Assembly: GCF_000429125.1 (NCBI RefSeq) | Contig: NZ_KE386849.1 | Location: 119,903-183,902, forward strand | Direction of reading: 5' to 3' | DNA length: 64,000 bases | Source: Aequorivita capsosiphonis DSM 23843 | Lineage (GTDB): Bacteria > Bacteroidota > Bacteroidia > Flavobacteriales > Flavobacteriaceae | Shown here: positions 8,927 through 17,744 of the stretch, piece by piece | Position numbering within the stretch: position 1 is the stretch's first letter | Layout of the letters: the number at the start of each line of letters is the position of its first letter | The notes under the pieces: model-generated | Database searches by the model: none | What the model saw: the letters and a program-made list of their open reading frames with translations, nothing else | What the model was told of the DNA's origin: nothing | Made by a program: the position numbers and the translations under genes

Positions 8927-10249
8927 CTATTCGGTATATAAAAATTTTTTTATCGAGGCAGCTATGTTTTTTGTATTCTGCTCTGGTGTAAAACCTGGGA
9001 CCAAATCGAAGTAATACGAAATAGGAAAAACAATGCCTTTGCCTGTTTTGCTTTTGAGTTGGGTTGCCTCTTTTTCAAGTTGGTCGTGATCTATTTGATT
9101 TGCTAATAGTTCATTATAGTCTGGATTATCTTCAAAATAAAACACACCAGGGAAGGTTTTATACCAAACTCCCCAGCCAAATATCAATACATTTTTACCT
9201 CCGGTAATCGCCTCCCACCCCATGGTTCCGGAAATGGTTGAAACAAACAAACAGTTTTTAATCAAGTCGTACGTATTGGTTTCATTGGGAACCAAAACCA
9301 GCTTTTTAATCCTTTGCAAACGCTTATAGAAAAGTTCACCGCGCATAACGTAGGTTTGCTTGGGGTTTTCTTTGACATAAATTTTAACATCATCAGGGAT
9401 AAACTCTGATAATCTCTCAAGTGCCAAAAGCTGATCTACATACTCCCCGCCCCAAGCAGAAGTGGTTTGTTCGGGTTGAAGATGCAAACCAAAATAAATG
9501 AACTTCTCCTTAAGATCAATAGGTTGGTTGTATTTTTCTCGATTCCTTTTAAATTTATGTTTTAAATCATAGCGATAAATGGCTTGTCCTCTAAAAGCTT
9601 TATGCGTTAGTTGAGAGAGCATACGAATGCTAGGATTATTTTCATAAAACTTCTTGTATTTTTGTTTTAGGCTTAACTTTTCTTCATCCATATAAGAAAG
9701 TTCTTTCTCATATTTCTTTTCAATTTTAACTGGCTTGGAAGGAGCAATTACTTTGGAAGTTGAAAATTCACCAAAATCCTTAAAGTTCAAGTACATAAAG
9801 TATCGATTCGGAAAATGGGATTGTTCTAAAAATAAAGTTTTGATGTTTAGAACTTCGGCCACACAAACGGCAATTAAATCAAAACCCAGATGAGGCCCAC
9901 GAGTCATTACCAATAAATTAATATTGTTTTTTGTGTAAAAATTATAATACACATTGATATAAATGGAAAACAGGTTTAGGTAATCGTGATAATTGTATTC
10001 CTCATAATCAAACTCACTTAATGCAGAAGTTCGGCTTTTCATATCGATAAACTGCGGTAGAAAAGCATAAAGCCGATCTAAAATATCTTTCGGAATATAT
10101 TTTTTAATATACTGGGGCTGATAGAATTCTTCTTCCTCTATAAATCTTGTACTGACAAAAACTTGATCCCACAATTTTTCCTTTTGGAAATAGTCTATAA
10201 TGGGTTTTTCCCATCCGTATTTTCTGGTGTAAAAATAAACATTGTCCAT
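8927..10249 (-). CDS. Capsule-type glycosyltransferase, KpsS/LipB-like
   Basis: A 440-residue soluble protein resembling the GT-B enzymes of capsule loci. The C-terminal half contains KFIYFGLHLQPEQTT, a DVKIYVKENPKQ segment, and SGTMGWEAITGGKNVLIFG, a donor-site pattern shared by KpsS/KpsC-type and related transferases (xSGTxxxEA). KpsS-type enzymes use CMP-Kdo, so a CMP-ulosonic donor would fit the neighbours, but this is inferred. The spacing to the upstream cytidylyltransferase gene is only 3 bases. It could instead be an uncharacterised capsule transferase with another donor. Confidence 0.55.
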   Translation of the reverse strand: MDNVYFYTRKYGWEKPIIDYFQKEKLWDQVFVSTRFIEEEEFYQPQYIKKYIPKDILDRLYAFLPQFIDMKSRTSALSEFDYEEYNYHDYLNLFSIYINVYYNFYTKNNINLLVMTRGPHLGFDLIAVCVAEVLNIKTLFLEQSHFPNRYFMYLNFKDFGEFSTSKVIAPSKPVKIEKKYEKELSYMDEEKLSLKQKYKKFYENNPSIRMLSQLTHKAFRGQAIYRYDLKHKFKRNREKYNQPIDLKEKFIYFGLHLQPEQTTSAWGGEYVDQLLALERLSEFIPDDVKIYVKENPKQTYVMRGELFYKRLQRIKKLVLVPNETNTYDLIKNCLFVSTISGTMGWEAITGGKNVLIFGWGVWYKTFPGVFYFEDNPDYNELLANQIDHDQLEKEATQLKSKTGKGIVFPISYYFDLVPGFTPEQNTKNIAASIKKFLYTE

Positions 10250-10252
10250 GAT

Positions 10253-11086
10253 TTAAGCCTTTTTATTTTTATCCAATAATTTTGCGGCTCTGATTAGATC
10301 TAAACGCGTCAACACCATTTTGGCCTCTTCCACCTCTGCTGAGAGCGAATTGGTAGGATTTTTATGGAAGTTTCCCTTATTCGCCTCAAATATCCACGGA
10401 TATTGATTGTAAACTTTTTCAATTAAGGAAATTCCTTGGTCTTTTCCGCCTTCCGAAAAACTAAGAATACTGGAAGCTACTAAAAAATCTGACGGATAAT
10501 CTACGGTGACGCGTAAATCTTGAAGCTTAGGATTTACTTGAGGTTTATAATTACCCTTTTTATACTGTTCCTTCTCTAAAAAATACAAGGTAACATGCTC
10601 CCTGTCCATTTCTGATAATTCAACTTGCGTCAATTCCAAAAGCGGTTTTCTTTTTATGATTTCAACATGCACCCCCAAAGGTAAACCTGAGGTGTAAGTA
10701 ATGTCAAAATCGTTTTCAATATGAAAATCAATAGCATTTTTAATAATTTCACTATCTACAAAAGGATTGTCCGCGGTATATCTGACGATATGCTCGTAAT
10801 CTCCTTTTTCGGTAATTTCTTGGTAGCGACTCAATACATCCTTCTCTGAACCTCTGTAGTATTGCACCTTATGGAGTTGGCAAAAAGAAACTATCGCATC
10901 ATCTTCAGGATGCTGAGTAGTGGCGACAATAATAACCTTTTCCAAAGCTACTTTTTGCAAACCGTCAACTACCCATCCTAACAGCGGTTTTCCACTTTTT
11001 AAAGGAAGTGGAAGCATCACCTTTCCCGGTAAACGAGTGGATTGCATGCGGGCTTGAATGATGATCGCAATTTTCTTTATTGCCAT
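10253..11086 (-). CDS. SpsF/NeuA-like cytidylyltransferase
   Basis: A 277-residue nucleotidyltransferase of the KdsB/NeuA/SpsF group. The nucleotide-binding start is IIIQARMQSTRLPGKVMLPL (residues 8-27). YTADNPFVD in the first half supplies the aspartate pair expected near the metal site. SpsF-like proteins accompany NeuB in many glycan clusters and are taken to make the CMP sugar. Here the order NeuB, KdsC-like phosphatase, SpsF-like enzyme gives a plausible three-step route: condensation, dephosphorylation and CMP activation. The gap to the phosphatase gene is 64 bases. The exact nonulosonic acid is not determined. Confidence 0.75.
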   Translation of the reverse strand: MAIKKIAIIIQARMQSTRLPGKVMLPLPLKSGKPLLGWVVDGLQKVALEKVIIVATTQHPEDDAIVSFCQLHKVQYYRGSEKDVLSRYQEITEKGDYEHIVRYTADNPFVDSEIIKNAIDFHIENDFDITYTSGLPLGVHVEIIKRKPLLELTQVELSEMDREHVTLYFLEKEQYKKGNYKPQVNPKLQDLRVTVDYPSDFLVASSILSFSEGGKDQGISLIEKVYNQYPWIFEANKGNFHKNPTNSLSAEVEEAKMVLTRLDLIRAAKLLDKNKKA

Positions 11087-11150
11087 GGTTGCATTTTTGG
11101 AAAGTTAGGGTTTTATGTAATTTAATGGGGAGCGAATAATTCGCGATTTC

Positions 11151-11684
11151 TTATTGTTTTACAAAGTGTTCTTCCACAAAATTTCCCAAATCCATATTTT
11201 CTGATATGAGATACTCTATATATTCGCGAAAAACACCTTCTCCGCCTTTTTTGCTTAAAACTAAATCTACTTTATTTTTGATATAATCTGGCGCGTCTAT
11301 TGGAACTGCACTATGAGCGGTATTTTTGAGCAAGTGTAGATCATTGAAGTCATTTCCAATAAAAGCGGCTTCTTCAGCTAAATCGATTCGATGCTTTTTA
11401 CAAAAATCCTGTGCAGCTTTAAACTTATTTTTTACGCCGGATAACACGAATTTTATTTTTAATTTCTCCGTCCTTCTTTTAACGGAATCGGAGTCTTCTC
11501 CTGTAATTACCACCAACAAAATATTCAGTTTCCTAAGAAAAAGAACTCCAGCACTATCAGACGTATTGAACTTTTTGAAGGCTTCTCCCTCGTCATTATA
11601 AAACATGCCACCATCCGTCCAGACGCCGTCTATATCGGTAAAAACTACTCGAATATTATGGTTATTTAATTTTATCATGTTCAA
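11151..11684 (-). CDS. KdsC-like HAD phosphatase
   Basis: A 177-residue HAD phosphatase of the small, cap-less KdsC type. The nucleophile segment is FTDIDGVWTDG (Asp17, Asp19), TGEDSD holds motif II, Lys87 fits motif III, and GNDFNDL at 110-116 is motif IV. The family includes Kdo-8-phosphate phosphatase and the KDN-9-phosphate phosphatase of Bacteroides. Next to NeuB it most likely dephosphorylates a nonulosonate 9-phosphate. The start at 11684 overlaps the NeuB gene by 23 bases; an internal Met at residue 3 is an alternative. It is distinct from the second HAD enzyme at 3876-4508. Confidence 0.85.
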   Translation of the reverse strand: MNMIKLNNHNIRVVFTDIDGVWTDGGMFYNDEGEAFKKFNTSDSAGVLFLRKLNILLVVITGEDSDSVKRRTEKLKIKFVLSGVKNKFKAAQDFCKKHRIDLAEEAAFIGNDFNDLHLLKNTAHSAVPIDAPDYIKNKVDLVLSKKGGEGVFREYIEYLISENMDLGNFVEEHFVKQ

Positions 11685-12702
11685 TCAATTCGTTTTTAAG
11701 AATAGCTGTTTTTGCTTTTTTACCGATAACCTGGTTTCGTTCGGACCAGCGAAAGCCTGTGCCCGGACTCAATAAATGGAGATCATCTTCCTTAATTATA
11801 CTGTCTTTAGCGATAGGTTTATTGGCGGCAATAGACCGCTCTAATTTCCCTTTAGCGTCGTTAACCACCGGATTGATAAACATAGCTTCTGTGCCAATCG
11901 CTTTTTCTACATTTCGTATGTCACGCATCATCCTAAAAATCCCTTCCGGAGCCAAGGAACCTTGTTGATCCGTTCCTTTTAAGGTACGATCTAAAGTAAT
12001 ATGCTTTTCAATGACTTCTGCTCCCATAGCTGCGGCAACAACCGGAACCATAATCCCAATGGAATGATCGGAATATCCAATGGTATATTGTGGATAGCGC
12101 TTTTTAAGAAAAGGAATACTATTTAAATTTATATGTTCAAATTCGGCTGGATATTGTGAAAGACAATGGAGAATCGTGATGTCACCGTGGTAGCCATTTA
12201 TGGTTTCCAAGGCTTGATCCAATTCGTCTACGCCGCCCATTCCAGTGGAGAGGACAATTGGGATTTTGGTTTCTGCCATTGCAGCTAACAACGGCAAATT
12301 GGTCAAATCTCGAGAAGCTACTTTTAGTTTGTCAGGGGTAAAAAGCGTTAATAAACTTAAACATCCTGAAGAACATAAGGTTTCTATAAAATCCAAACCT
12401 TTAGATTTGGCATATTTATATAACTCGAAATGTTCTTCATCGCTCAGTTCAAGAAAAGCCCGATGTTCTCCATAAGTTTTGCCAAAGGAGTTGGGCGAAT
12501 TATAAGGAGACGCCATTTCTGAAGCGGTCAACTCTTCGGTTAAATCTCTTTTGGTAAATTTTACCGCATTTACTGGAATGGGGTTATATCCTAGGTTATG
12601 GCTCATAATAGTAGTTATAGAGGCATCAATTATGTTTTTTGCCAGTTCAACTGATCCATTGTGGTTTTGACCGATTTCCCCAATCACGTAAGTTTGTTTC
12701 AT
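11662..12702 (-). CDS. neuB: NeuB-family nonulosonate synthase
   Basis: A 346-residue synthase condensing phosphoenolpyruvate with an N-acyl or neutral hexose to a nine-carbon acid. The TIM barrel shows EIGQNHNGSVELAK near the start, HCLSQYPAEF, GYSDHSIG and EKHITLDRTLKGTDQ, all typical of NeuB. Residues about 285-346 form the antifreeze-like SAF domain (RSIAANKPIAKDSII, LLSPGTGFRW). The following KdsC-like phosphatase suggests a phosphorylated substrate, as in KDN-9-phosphate or Neu5Ac-9-phosphate routes, rather than the free ManNAc used by many bacterial NeuB enzymes. The ATG overlaps the upstream gene by 4 bases. It could make sialic, legionaminic, pseudaminic or KDN-type acids. Confidence 0.85.
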   Translation of the reverse strand: MKQTYVIGEIGQNHNGSVELAKNIIDASITTIMSHNLGYNPIPVNAVKFTKRDLTEELTASEMASPYNSPNSFGKTYGEHRAFLELSDEEHFELYKYAKSKGLDFIETLCSSGCLSLLTLFTPDKLKVASRDLTNLPLLAAMAETKIPIVLSTGMGGVDELDQALETINGYHGDITILHCLSQYPAEFEHINLNSIPFLKKRYPQYTIGYSDHSIGIMVPVVAAAMGAEVIEKHITLDRTLKGTDQQGSLAPEGIFRMMRDIRNVEKAIGTEAMFINPVVNDAKGKLERSIAANKPIAKDSIIKEDDLHLLSPGTGFRWSERNQVIGKKAKTAILKNELIEHDKIK

Positions 12703-14003
12703 AAACTATCATTCTCTTTAAAGTTTCCCGAGACTTGCAAAATTTTCTTTTTCAGTAATATTTCCACCACGGGAATCAACTCTTTGATAGGAATTTTGCT
12801 GCGCTCTGAAATAGCGATCAAATCATATTCGCCATCCGATAAATTAAGGATCCACATCATCGCATCTACAAAAGCCCTTTCTCCTTTTTTGGATAACGTA
12901 GGATACAATCCTCGTTTCCCCAATTGGGGTTCTCCATAAGGCAGGGTATTAAGGTAATGCGAATTCCACTCTAAAACTTGAATCATCTCCAGATATTTGA
13001 GAACAGTTTCCTGCATCGCACCAAAGCTAATAAAATCTTTGTTATCTGCAGAGGTATGGTACTCCGGATAGGTGCTGTGCTTGGTTCGCATTAATGAGCC
13101 AACTGGAAGGTTGAACCCTGGGGAACAATATTGGCGTTCGTCACTTCCCAACGGAGCAAAATCGATGATTTCATAATCCGCCTCGGTCTGTTTTAATACT
13201 ATTGCTGCAGTTCGGTCTGCCAAGCTATCACCTATTCTACTTTTTTTATAGGTGAAATTTCCTGGATCTCCCACACAATTGACAACATATCCAGCTTTTA
13301 GATTGTTTTTCCAATGCGTTCCATAGACCGAAAGATTGTATAAGGCGCCAATTGTTTCAGGGGCAAATAAAAACCGGTAGGTGTATTTTAGGTTTTTCTG
13401 CTTGCGAAGTTCGATATAAATTAAAGCCATTACCAACGGTCCAGACAACTCATTGTTGGCCATAGAAGGATGACAGATATAGGTTGAAAACAAAATCTCT
13501 TGTTTGGATTTTCCTTCAATTACTGCCTCACCTACAGTCATACTACCATTTTTATCTAAGGAAGAATCGATATAGACTTCATAAGTTTCACCCGTATCCA
13601 GCTTTAAAAACTGCTCGTGAGCCAGACAAAAACCCCATCGGCGTTTGTAATATGAAGTCATATATGGAATAAGCTCTGGTTGATCGGGAAGTGTATAGAG
13701 ATGGGGCTCAAGTTCTTCAAAACTTATTTTTCCGTTAAAAGCTTCGGAATAACCCAAAATATGCAGGTTATTTTCTGCCATATCCACAATCACCTGGCCA
13801 TTACTGTCTTTAATCCAGGCTGCTTTGATATTCCACTCTGGAGGAACCTCCCAATCAAAACAGGCGGTGCCAGAAGGAACCTCGGTTAATTTTAAATCGA
13901 TTATTTCGGAAAGAATTTTAAGGCTTTCTCTATTCCCGTCTCCAGTTAAGCTTCTGGTTATAGGCCACAACCGGTCAAAATATGTTTCTAGTTTTTTTTT
14001 CAA
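12699..14003 (-). CDS. DUF4910 aminopeptidase-like protein
   Basis: A 434-residue protein of the DUF4910/DUF2172 group: a zinc-aminopeptidase-like (M28-type) fold with an inserted domain and a C-terminal winged helix. Candidate metal ligands are His178 in STYICHPSMANNELSGP, the acidic Glu185, Glu216 in FAPETIG, Asp288 in GSDERQY and His316 in YHTSAD. The winged helix covers about residues 365-430. Genes of this family recur in surface-sugar clusters, but I know of no settled reaction. Sitting between a carrier-protein acylation set and NeuB, it might hydrolyse or transfer an amide on an amino sugar. That is only an inference. Confidence 0.75.
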   Translation of the reverse strand: MKKKLETYFDRLWPITRSLTGDGNRESLKILSEIIDLKLTEVPSGTACFDWEVPPEWNIKAAWIKDSNGQVIVDMAENNLHILGYSEAFNGKISFEELEPHLYTLPDQPELIPYMTSYYKRRWGFCLAHEQFLKLDTGETYEVYIDSSLDKNGSMTVGEAVIEGKSKQEILFSTYICHPSMANNELSGPLVMALIYIELRKQKNLKYTYRFLFAPETIGALYNLSVYGTHWKNNLKAGYVVNCVGDPGNFTYKKSRIGDSLADRTAAIVLKQTEADYEIIDFAPLGSDERQYCSPGFNLPVGSLMRTKHSTYPEYHTSADNKDFISFGAMQETVLKYLEMIQVLEWNSHYLNTLPYGEPQLGKRGLYPTLSKKGERAFVDAMMWILNLSDGEYDLIAISERSKIPIKELIPVVEILLKKKILQVSGNFKENDSL

Positions 14004-14021
14004 AGCTTGGCTATATATAAT

Positions 14022-14816
14022 TTATTCGGGGTTGAACTTCTCAAACTCGGGATGATTCGCAATGAAAAAATAAGGATTATTCTTTATAACTTCTTCCGAT
14101 ATGCTGATGAAATCCGCAAGTTGATAGCTTCTTACTAATCCATTGCCCACGCTTGCTGTTTTAAGCATATCGTTTTTTGTAAGCGCTGCTTCAATATAAC
14201 CAAAGTTTAGTTCAGCATTAAGGTCTCGATTTCGAACATACATTTTATATGTTTTTTCTTGTGTGGAATCTTGATCCGTGTAAGAACCTGTAAATTCTTT
14301 CCAATAGCGATAAGGTACTTCTTGTTTTTGTTCAATCCAGTGGAAAACAGAATTATATTCAAAACCAGCTCCCAAAAGAAGTAGTTTTGCATCCAGTTTC
14401 ACCAATCGATCGAAAGCACTACCTGGGTCAAAAGCAGCAGCGGTGTCATTTTCTGTGAGATAATCCGCTTGTTTTCCGATTACCGCCACGGACTGCATTG
14501 GGTTAAAACTTCTTTTGGCTTGTGGCAGGGTACGAATATATTCCGAAAAAGCACCCATATTTTTGGAAGGGGTTTCTTGTCTGTTGAAAGCAATTCCTTT
14601 GCAAAAATCAAAATTGAAGGTTGGCACAATTAGGGTTCCTTCCTCACCTATTCTGTCCAAAAGCGTTTGACATAAGAATTCCGTCAGTTTATTTATTTTA
14701 AGATCAGTTGGCCATCCAAACTTTAAAATGTTGGAATGAATAAATAAGACATCTCCTTTGGCTATTCCGATTTCAGAAAAAGCCTTCGTAAATAAATCGG
14801 TTTGGTAAGTCTTCAT
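14022..14816 (-). CDS. AAC(3)-family N-acyltransferase
   Basis: A 264-residue member of the family founded by aminoglycoside 3-N-acetyltransferase. Family segments include GDVLFIHSNILKFG near residue 21, EEGTLIVPTFNFDFC near 78, AVIGKQADY, and a FHWIEQKQEVPYR stretch holding the conserved His-Glu pair. In sugar clusters these enzymes acylate amino groups of sugars rather than antibiotics. Here the gene overlaps a carrier-protein gene by 4 bases, so the acyl donor is probably the carrier-bound thioester made by the adenylating enzyme upstream. It should not be read as a resistance gene. The acyl group and the sugar are unknown. Confidence 0.75.
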   Translation of the reverse strand: MKTYQTDLFTKAFSEIGIAKGDVLFIHSNILKFGWPTDLKINKLTEFLCQTLLDRIGEEGTLIVPTFNFDFCKGIAFNRQETPSKNMGAFSEYIRTLPQAKRSFNPMQSVAVIGKQADYLTENDTAAAFDPGSAFDRLVKLDAKLLLLGAGFEYNSVFHWIEQKQEVPYRYWKEFTGSYTDQDSTQEKTYKMYVRNRDLNAELNFGYIEAALTKNDMLKTASVGNGLVRSYQLADFISISEEVIKNNPYFFIANHPEFEKFNPE

Positions 14817-15085
14817 TCGTCTGACCTATTGAGGGTTTCTTGTTGAATTAAACCGATTAATCCCTTGACGGAGGTGAACTCAGTAGGATCGAGCTCGCTA
14901 AAATCAAATTCTATGGAAAACACATCTTCCAACTCAACCAAGAACTCTAAGAATGAAATGGAATCCATAACCCCTTGACTTAATAAGCTTTCTTCCAAGT
15001 TTACTTCCTCTTGTTTTACACTGAGTTCTTGTAATTTTGGTGCTAAGGCCTTTAATATTTTTTGTTGAATTGTATTCTCCGTCAT
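14813..15085 (-). CDS. Acyl/aminoacyl carrier protein
   Basis: A 90-residue carrier protein of the phosphopantetheine-binding family. The attachment site is Ser42 in GVMDSISFLEF, which resembles the DSL motif of ACPs, followed by acidic helix II (VELEDVFSIEFDFSELDP). It lies 3 bases downstream of the adenylating enzyme and overlaps the N-acyltransferase by 4 bases. That order, adenylation enzyme, carrier, acyltransferase, mirrors DltA/DltC-type and stand-alone NRPS-like loading modules. It needs a phosphopantetheinyl transferase encoded elsewhere. It is unlikely to be the fatty-acid ACP, which would sit with fab genes. Confidence 0.85.
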   Translation of the reverse strand: MTENTIQQKILKALAPKLQELSVKQEEVNLEESLLSQGVMDSISFLEFLVELEDVFSIEFDFSELDPTEFTSVKGLIGLIQQETLNRSDE

Positions 15086-15088
15086 AGC

Positions 15089-16639
15089 CTATTTAATAAG
15101 ATCAATTAATTGTTTGGAATCTATTTTTCCATTCGGATTAAGTGGAAATTCCTTGATAAAAATGATTTCCTTAGGAACCATATAGGAAGTTAATTTTTTC
15201 CGTAAGTGTTGCAAAATATCATTTTTTGAAGGATTTGTGGTTTCTTCTACAAAACAATATAGATGATCTGCCAATCCATTCGTAACGGGATAGGGTATTG
15301 TATAAACCAAATCCGCTCCGGTGAAGGTTTTTACGGCGAGATTTATTTCTTCCAATTCGATTCGAAATCCGCGAACTTTAACTTGAAAATCTTTGCGAGC
15401 AATATAAAAGAGATTTCCTTCTTTCAGCCTTAAAATATCACCTGTCTTGTACCAAATTCGGTCGTCTCCGGGAAATTTAAAATAATTTTCCTCAGTTCTT
15501 TCAGGGTTTTGCCAATATCCCTTGGTGATTTGTGACCCTGTCAAACAGATTTCCCCTTCTGTTTCAAGAATTTGATTGTCTTCATCGATTAGTCGATATT
15601 CTTGAGTAGTGAAAATTTGACCCAAAGAGACAATTCCATTATGGGTTTGAATTTTGTTTTCTTCTTTTGAAAGGCGATAATGGCTTAAACCAATGGTTAT
15701 TTCTGTAGCACCATACTGATTTTCAATAACAGAGTTTGGAGCTGCTTCCTGCCATTCCAATGCCAAAGATTTAGGCAGACTTTCTCCACCGAACAAACTA
15801 TACCTGATACTCGGAAAAGCATTGGTTTTAAGCATTTTAAAGCGTTTCATAAACAAGAGCAAAGAAGGTATGGAAAACCAAGTGGTCAGTTTGTTTTCCT
15901 TGATAAATTTTGCCGGTGCCATTAAGACTTTTTCTGGGATTGGATATAAGCTTGCGCCTACATACCAGCATAAATACATATCGTGAACGCTGGCATCAAA
16001 GGTTAAATCTGATACTTGAGAAAATCGATCTTCCGGACCTAAGTCGTAGCGCTTGGATAAGTAGTTGATATAACTCCACACATTTTTATGGCTCACCGGT
16101 ACTCCCTTTGGAATTCCCGTACTACCTGAAGTGAAAATGATGTAGGCAATGTTTTCTTCAGGCGCCATTATGGGTTTTTCCAAACCATTTGTAAGATCAG
16201 ATTTCGCGTGGATTTTAAATTTATTCTCAAGTTCCTTCGGAATAGCTGTAAGGTCCAGTTCTGGACAAACTAACACCAAATCTTTAGGAAATCCCTCTGG
16301 TTGATTTTGAATTTGCTGCAAGCCTTGTGCATCGACAATCAAAGTTTTAATTTGTGCCAGCTCCAAAATCAGTTGATTGCGAAAAGCGGAGAACTGAGTA
16401 TTTAAAGGAACATAGGTCTTGCCGCAAGCCAAAGTTCCTAAAATTCCAACATAGGCCGAAAAGGAACGACCCGCAAATATACCTATTTGATTTCCATCGC
16501 ACTTTTGAAGAAGATGTGCCATTTGTAAAGCACGGTGATGCAAGCTGGAGTAAGAATATTCAACCTTATCAACAACTAAAGCTGTTTTATCTGGGGCTTT
16601 ATTTTTAGCCTGCTCAAAAACACCAAAAAGGTTTACCAT
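15089..16639 (-). CDS. Amino-acid-type adenylating enzyme
   Basis: A 516-residue ANL-superfamily enzyme that activates a carboxylate as an AMP ester and loads it on the adjacent carrier. Core motif A3 is FTSGSTGIPKGVPVSH (169-184). A4 is FDASVHDM (214-221). A5 reads NQYGATEITIG, A7 WYKTGDILR, A8 KVRGFRIELEEI, and A10 LNPNGKIDSKQL with the catalytic Lys. The Asp in A4 (FDxS) is the residue that in NRPS A domains and DltA contacts the alpha-amino group, which points to an amino acid substrate such as alanine. The substrate itself is not resolved. This is the first gene of the minus-strand run, with a promoter at 16798-16826. Confidence 0.85.
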   Translation of the reverse strand: MVNLFGVFEQAKNKAPDKTALVVDKVEYSYSSLHHRALQMAHLLQKCDGNQIGIFAGRSFSAYVGILGTLACGKTYVPLNTQFSAFRNQLILELAQIKTLIVDAQGLQQIQNQPEGFPKDLVLVCPELDLTAIPKELENKFKIHAKSDLTNGLEKPIMAPEENIAYIIFTSGSTGIPKGVPVSHKNVWSYINYLSKRYDLGPEDRFSQVSDLTFDASVHDMYLCWYVGASLYPIPEKVLMAPAKFIKENKLTTWFSIPSLLLFMKRFKMLKTNAFPSIRYSLFGGESLPKSLALEWQEAAPNSVIENQYGATEITIGLSHYRLSKEENKIQTHNGIVSLGQIFTTQEYRLIDEDNQILETEGEICLTGSQITKGYWQNPERTEENYFKFPGDDRIWYKTGDILRLKEGNLFYIARKDFQVKVRGFRIELEEINLAVKTFTGADLVYTIPYPVTNGLADHLYCFVEETTNPSKNDILQHLRKKLTSYMVPKEIIFIKEFPLNPNGKIDSKQLIDLIK

Positions 16640-16797
16640 AAATGAAATTTTTTGAAATTCAGTAGTTGTTTCTTATGGGTTAAAAAAGCTTTCTTAGACT
16701 GAATGAGCTACTTGAAGCAAAAGATTTTAAAGTATTTTTCGTTCCAAAGTTTAGCATCTAATTTATTCAATAAAAAAACCAAAAATTTGCTTATAGA

Positions 16798-16826
16798 CAA
16801 AGATATCAAATAGAACTATGGTTCAA
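16798..16826 (-). promoter_or_regulatory. Promoter for the nonulosonate operon
   Basis: On the minus strand the box TATCTTTG (16798-16805) matches the Bacteroidota -7 consensus TAnnTTTG, with TTG at 16824-16826, 18 bases upstream, as the -33 element. The leader to the adenylating enzyme start would be roughly 155 bases. Confidence 0.55.
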
Positions 16827-16895
16827 AGAAAGTAAGTAGAAAAATGAGACGGCTGAAATATTTATCACTAATAGTGAGTAGAAATTTTTTATTAC

Positions 16896-16925
16896 TTGTG
16901 AAGCTCCATTTTATATCTAAATTTG
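16896..16925 (+). promoter_or_regulatory. Promoter for the methyltransferase
   Basis: TTG at 16896-16898, a 19-base spacer and TAAATTTG at 16918-16925 fit the Bacteroidota consensus. The gene starts 27 bases further on. Confidence 0.6.
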
Positions 16926-16952
16926 CATTTCATTAAAAATAAATAAATTAAT

Positions 16953-17675
16953 ATGGATGTTTATGGAAAAATGTTAATGGAAGGTGATCTCGACGCTCAT
17001 TTTCAAGTGGAGCGCGAAGATGGTCATGTTAGCACCTATTCATTTAAAGAATGGTTGGGGAAACATCCTAAATTTAATACTTGGGAAAAAGCAATTTTTG
17101 ATTATTTGAACAAAGGAAGCATATTGGACATCGGCTGTGGCACTGGAAAACATGTGGCTTATTCAGAAAGCCTTGGATTTACAGCCAAAGGAATAGATAC
17201 ATCCGAAGACGCCATTAAAATAGGTCAAGAATATGGAAGAGATCTGGAATGTTTGGACTTTTGGAAGTTAGACGAGGAAGCTAAATATGAGAATGTTATC
17301 ATTATGGACAGCACGGTAGGTTTTATAGCTTCTCCTGAAAAACTAAACGAGTTTTTTCAAAAGATGAAAACCATTCTCTCAATTTCCGGTAAGTTGGCAT
17401 TAACGAGCATAAATTGGCCAGAAGCAACCAATTCGGATTATAAAGAATATATTCTAAAGAATAAAAAGAGAGATCAGTATCCAGGCTATGTCAAGCTAAG
17501 ATTTAAAATGGAAAACTTTACCGGAGAATGGTTTGAAGGTTATTATTATGATATGGACTCCCTCATAACAGTTGCCATGAATAACGGTTTTTATCCAAGA
17601 TGGATTGGAGGTAGCGACGCGGTGAAATACACGGTAGTGTTCGAAAATAAAGGGGAAGAAACTTTGACTTTTTAA
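16953..17675 (+). CDS. Class I SAM-dependent methyltransferase
   Basis: A 240-residue methyltransferase with the Rossmann fold. Motif I is ILDIGCGTGKHV near residue 56, which binds S-adenosylmethionine, followed by the acidic GIDTSEDAI. MDSTVGFI fits motif IV. The N-terminal 40 residues and the C-terminal aromatic-rich part are typical of small-molecule methyltransferases with varied acceptors. It is the only plus-strand gene near the glycan operon and has its own good promoter, so it is probably an independent unit. Whether it methylates a sugar of this cluster cannot be told. Confidence 0.75.
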   Translation: MDVYGKMLMEGDLDAHFQVEREDGHVSTYSFKEWLGKHPKFNTWEKAIFDYLNKGSILDIGCGTGKHVAYSESLGFTAKGIDTSEDAIKIGQEYGRDLECLDFWKLDEEAKYENVIIMDSTVGFIASPEKLNEFFQKMKTILSISGKLALTSINWPEATNSDYKEYILKNKKRDQYPGYVKLRFKMENFTGEWFEGYYYDMDSLITVAMNNGFYPRWIGGSDAVKYTVVFENKGEETLTF

Positions 17676-17744
17676 GACTGGATAAGAGAGGTTTTATCTT
17701 AATAAAATATGTTTATTCACTGAGTTTTCTTTGAGAATTGATTC

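Larger units (their letters stand above)
16640..16952. other. Divergent promoter region
   Basis: A 313-base AT-rich spacer between the glycan operon and the methyltransferase, which point away from each other. It contains the promoters listed separately at 16798-16826 (minus) and 16896-16925 (plus). I see no gene in it. Confidence 0.6.

Noticed and set aside
14022-14816. Aminoglycoside resistance gene
   Set aside because: The protein belongs to the AAC(3) superfamily, but it lies in a sugar cluster next to a carrier protein, so a role in sugar N-acylation is far more likely.
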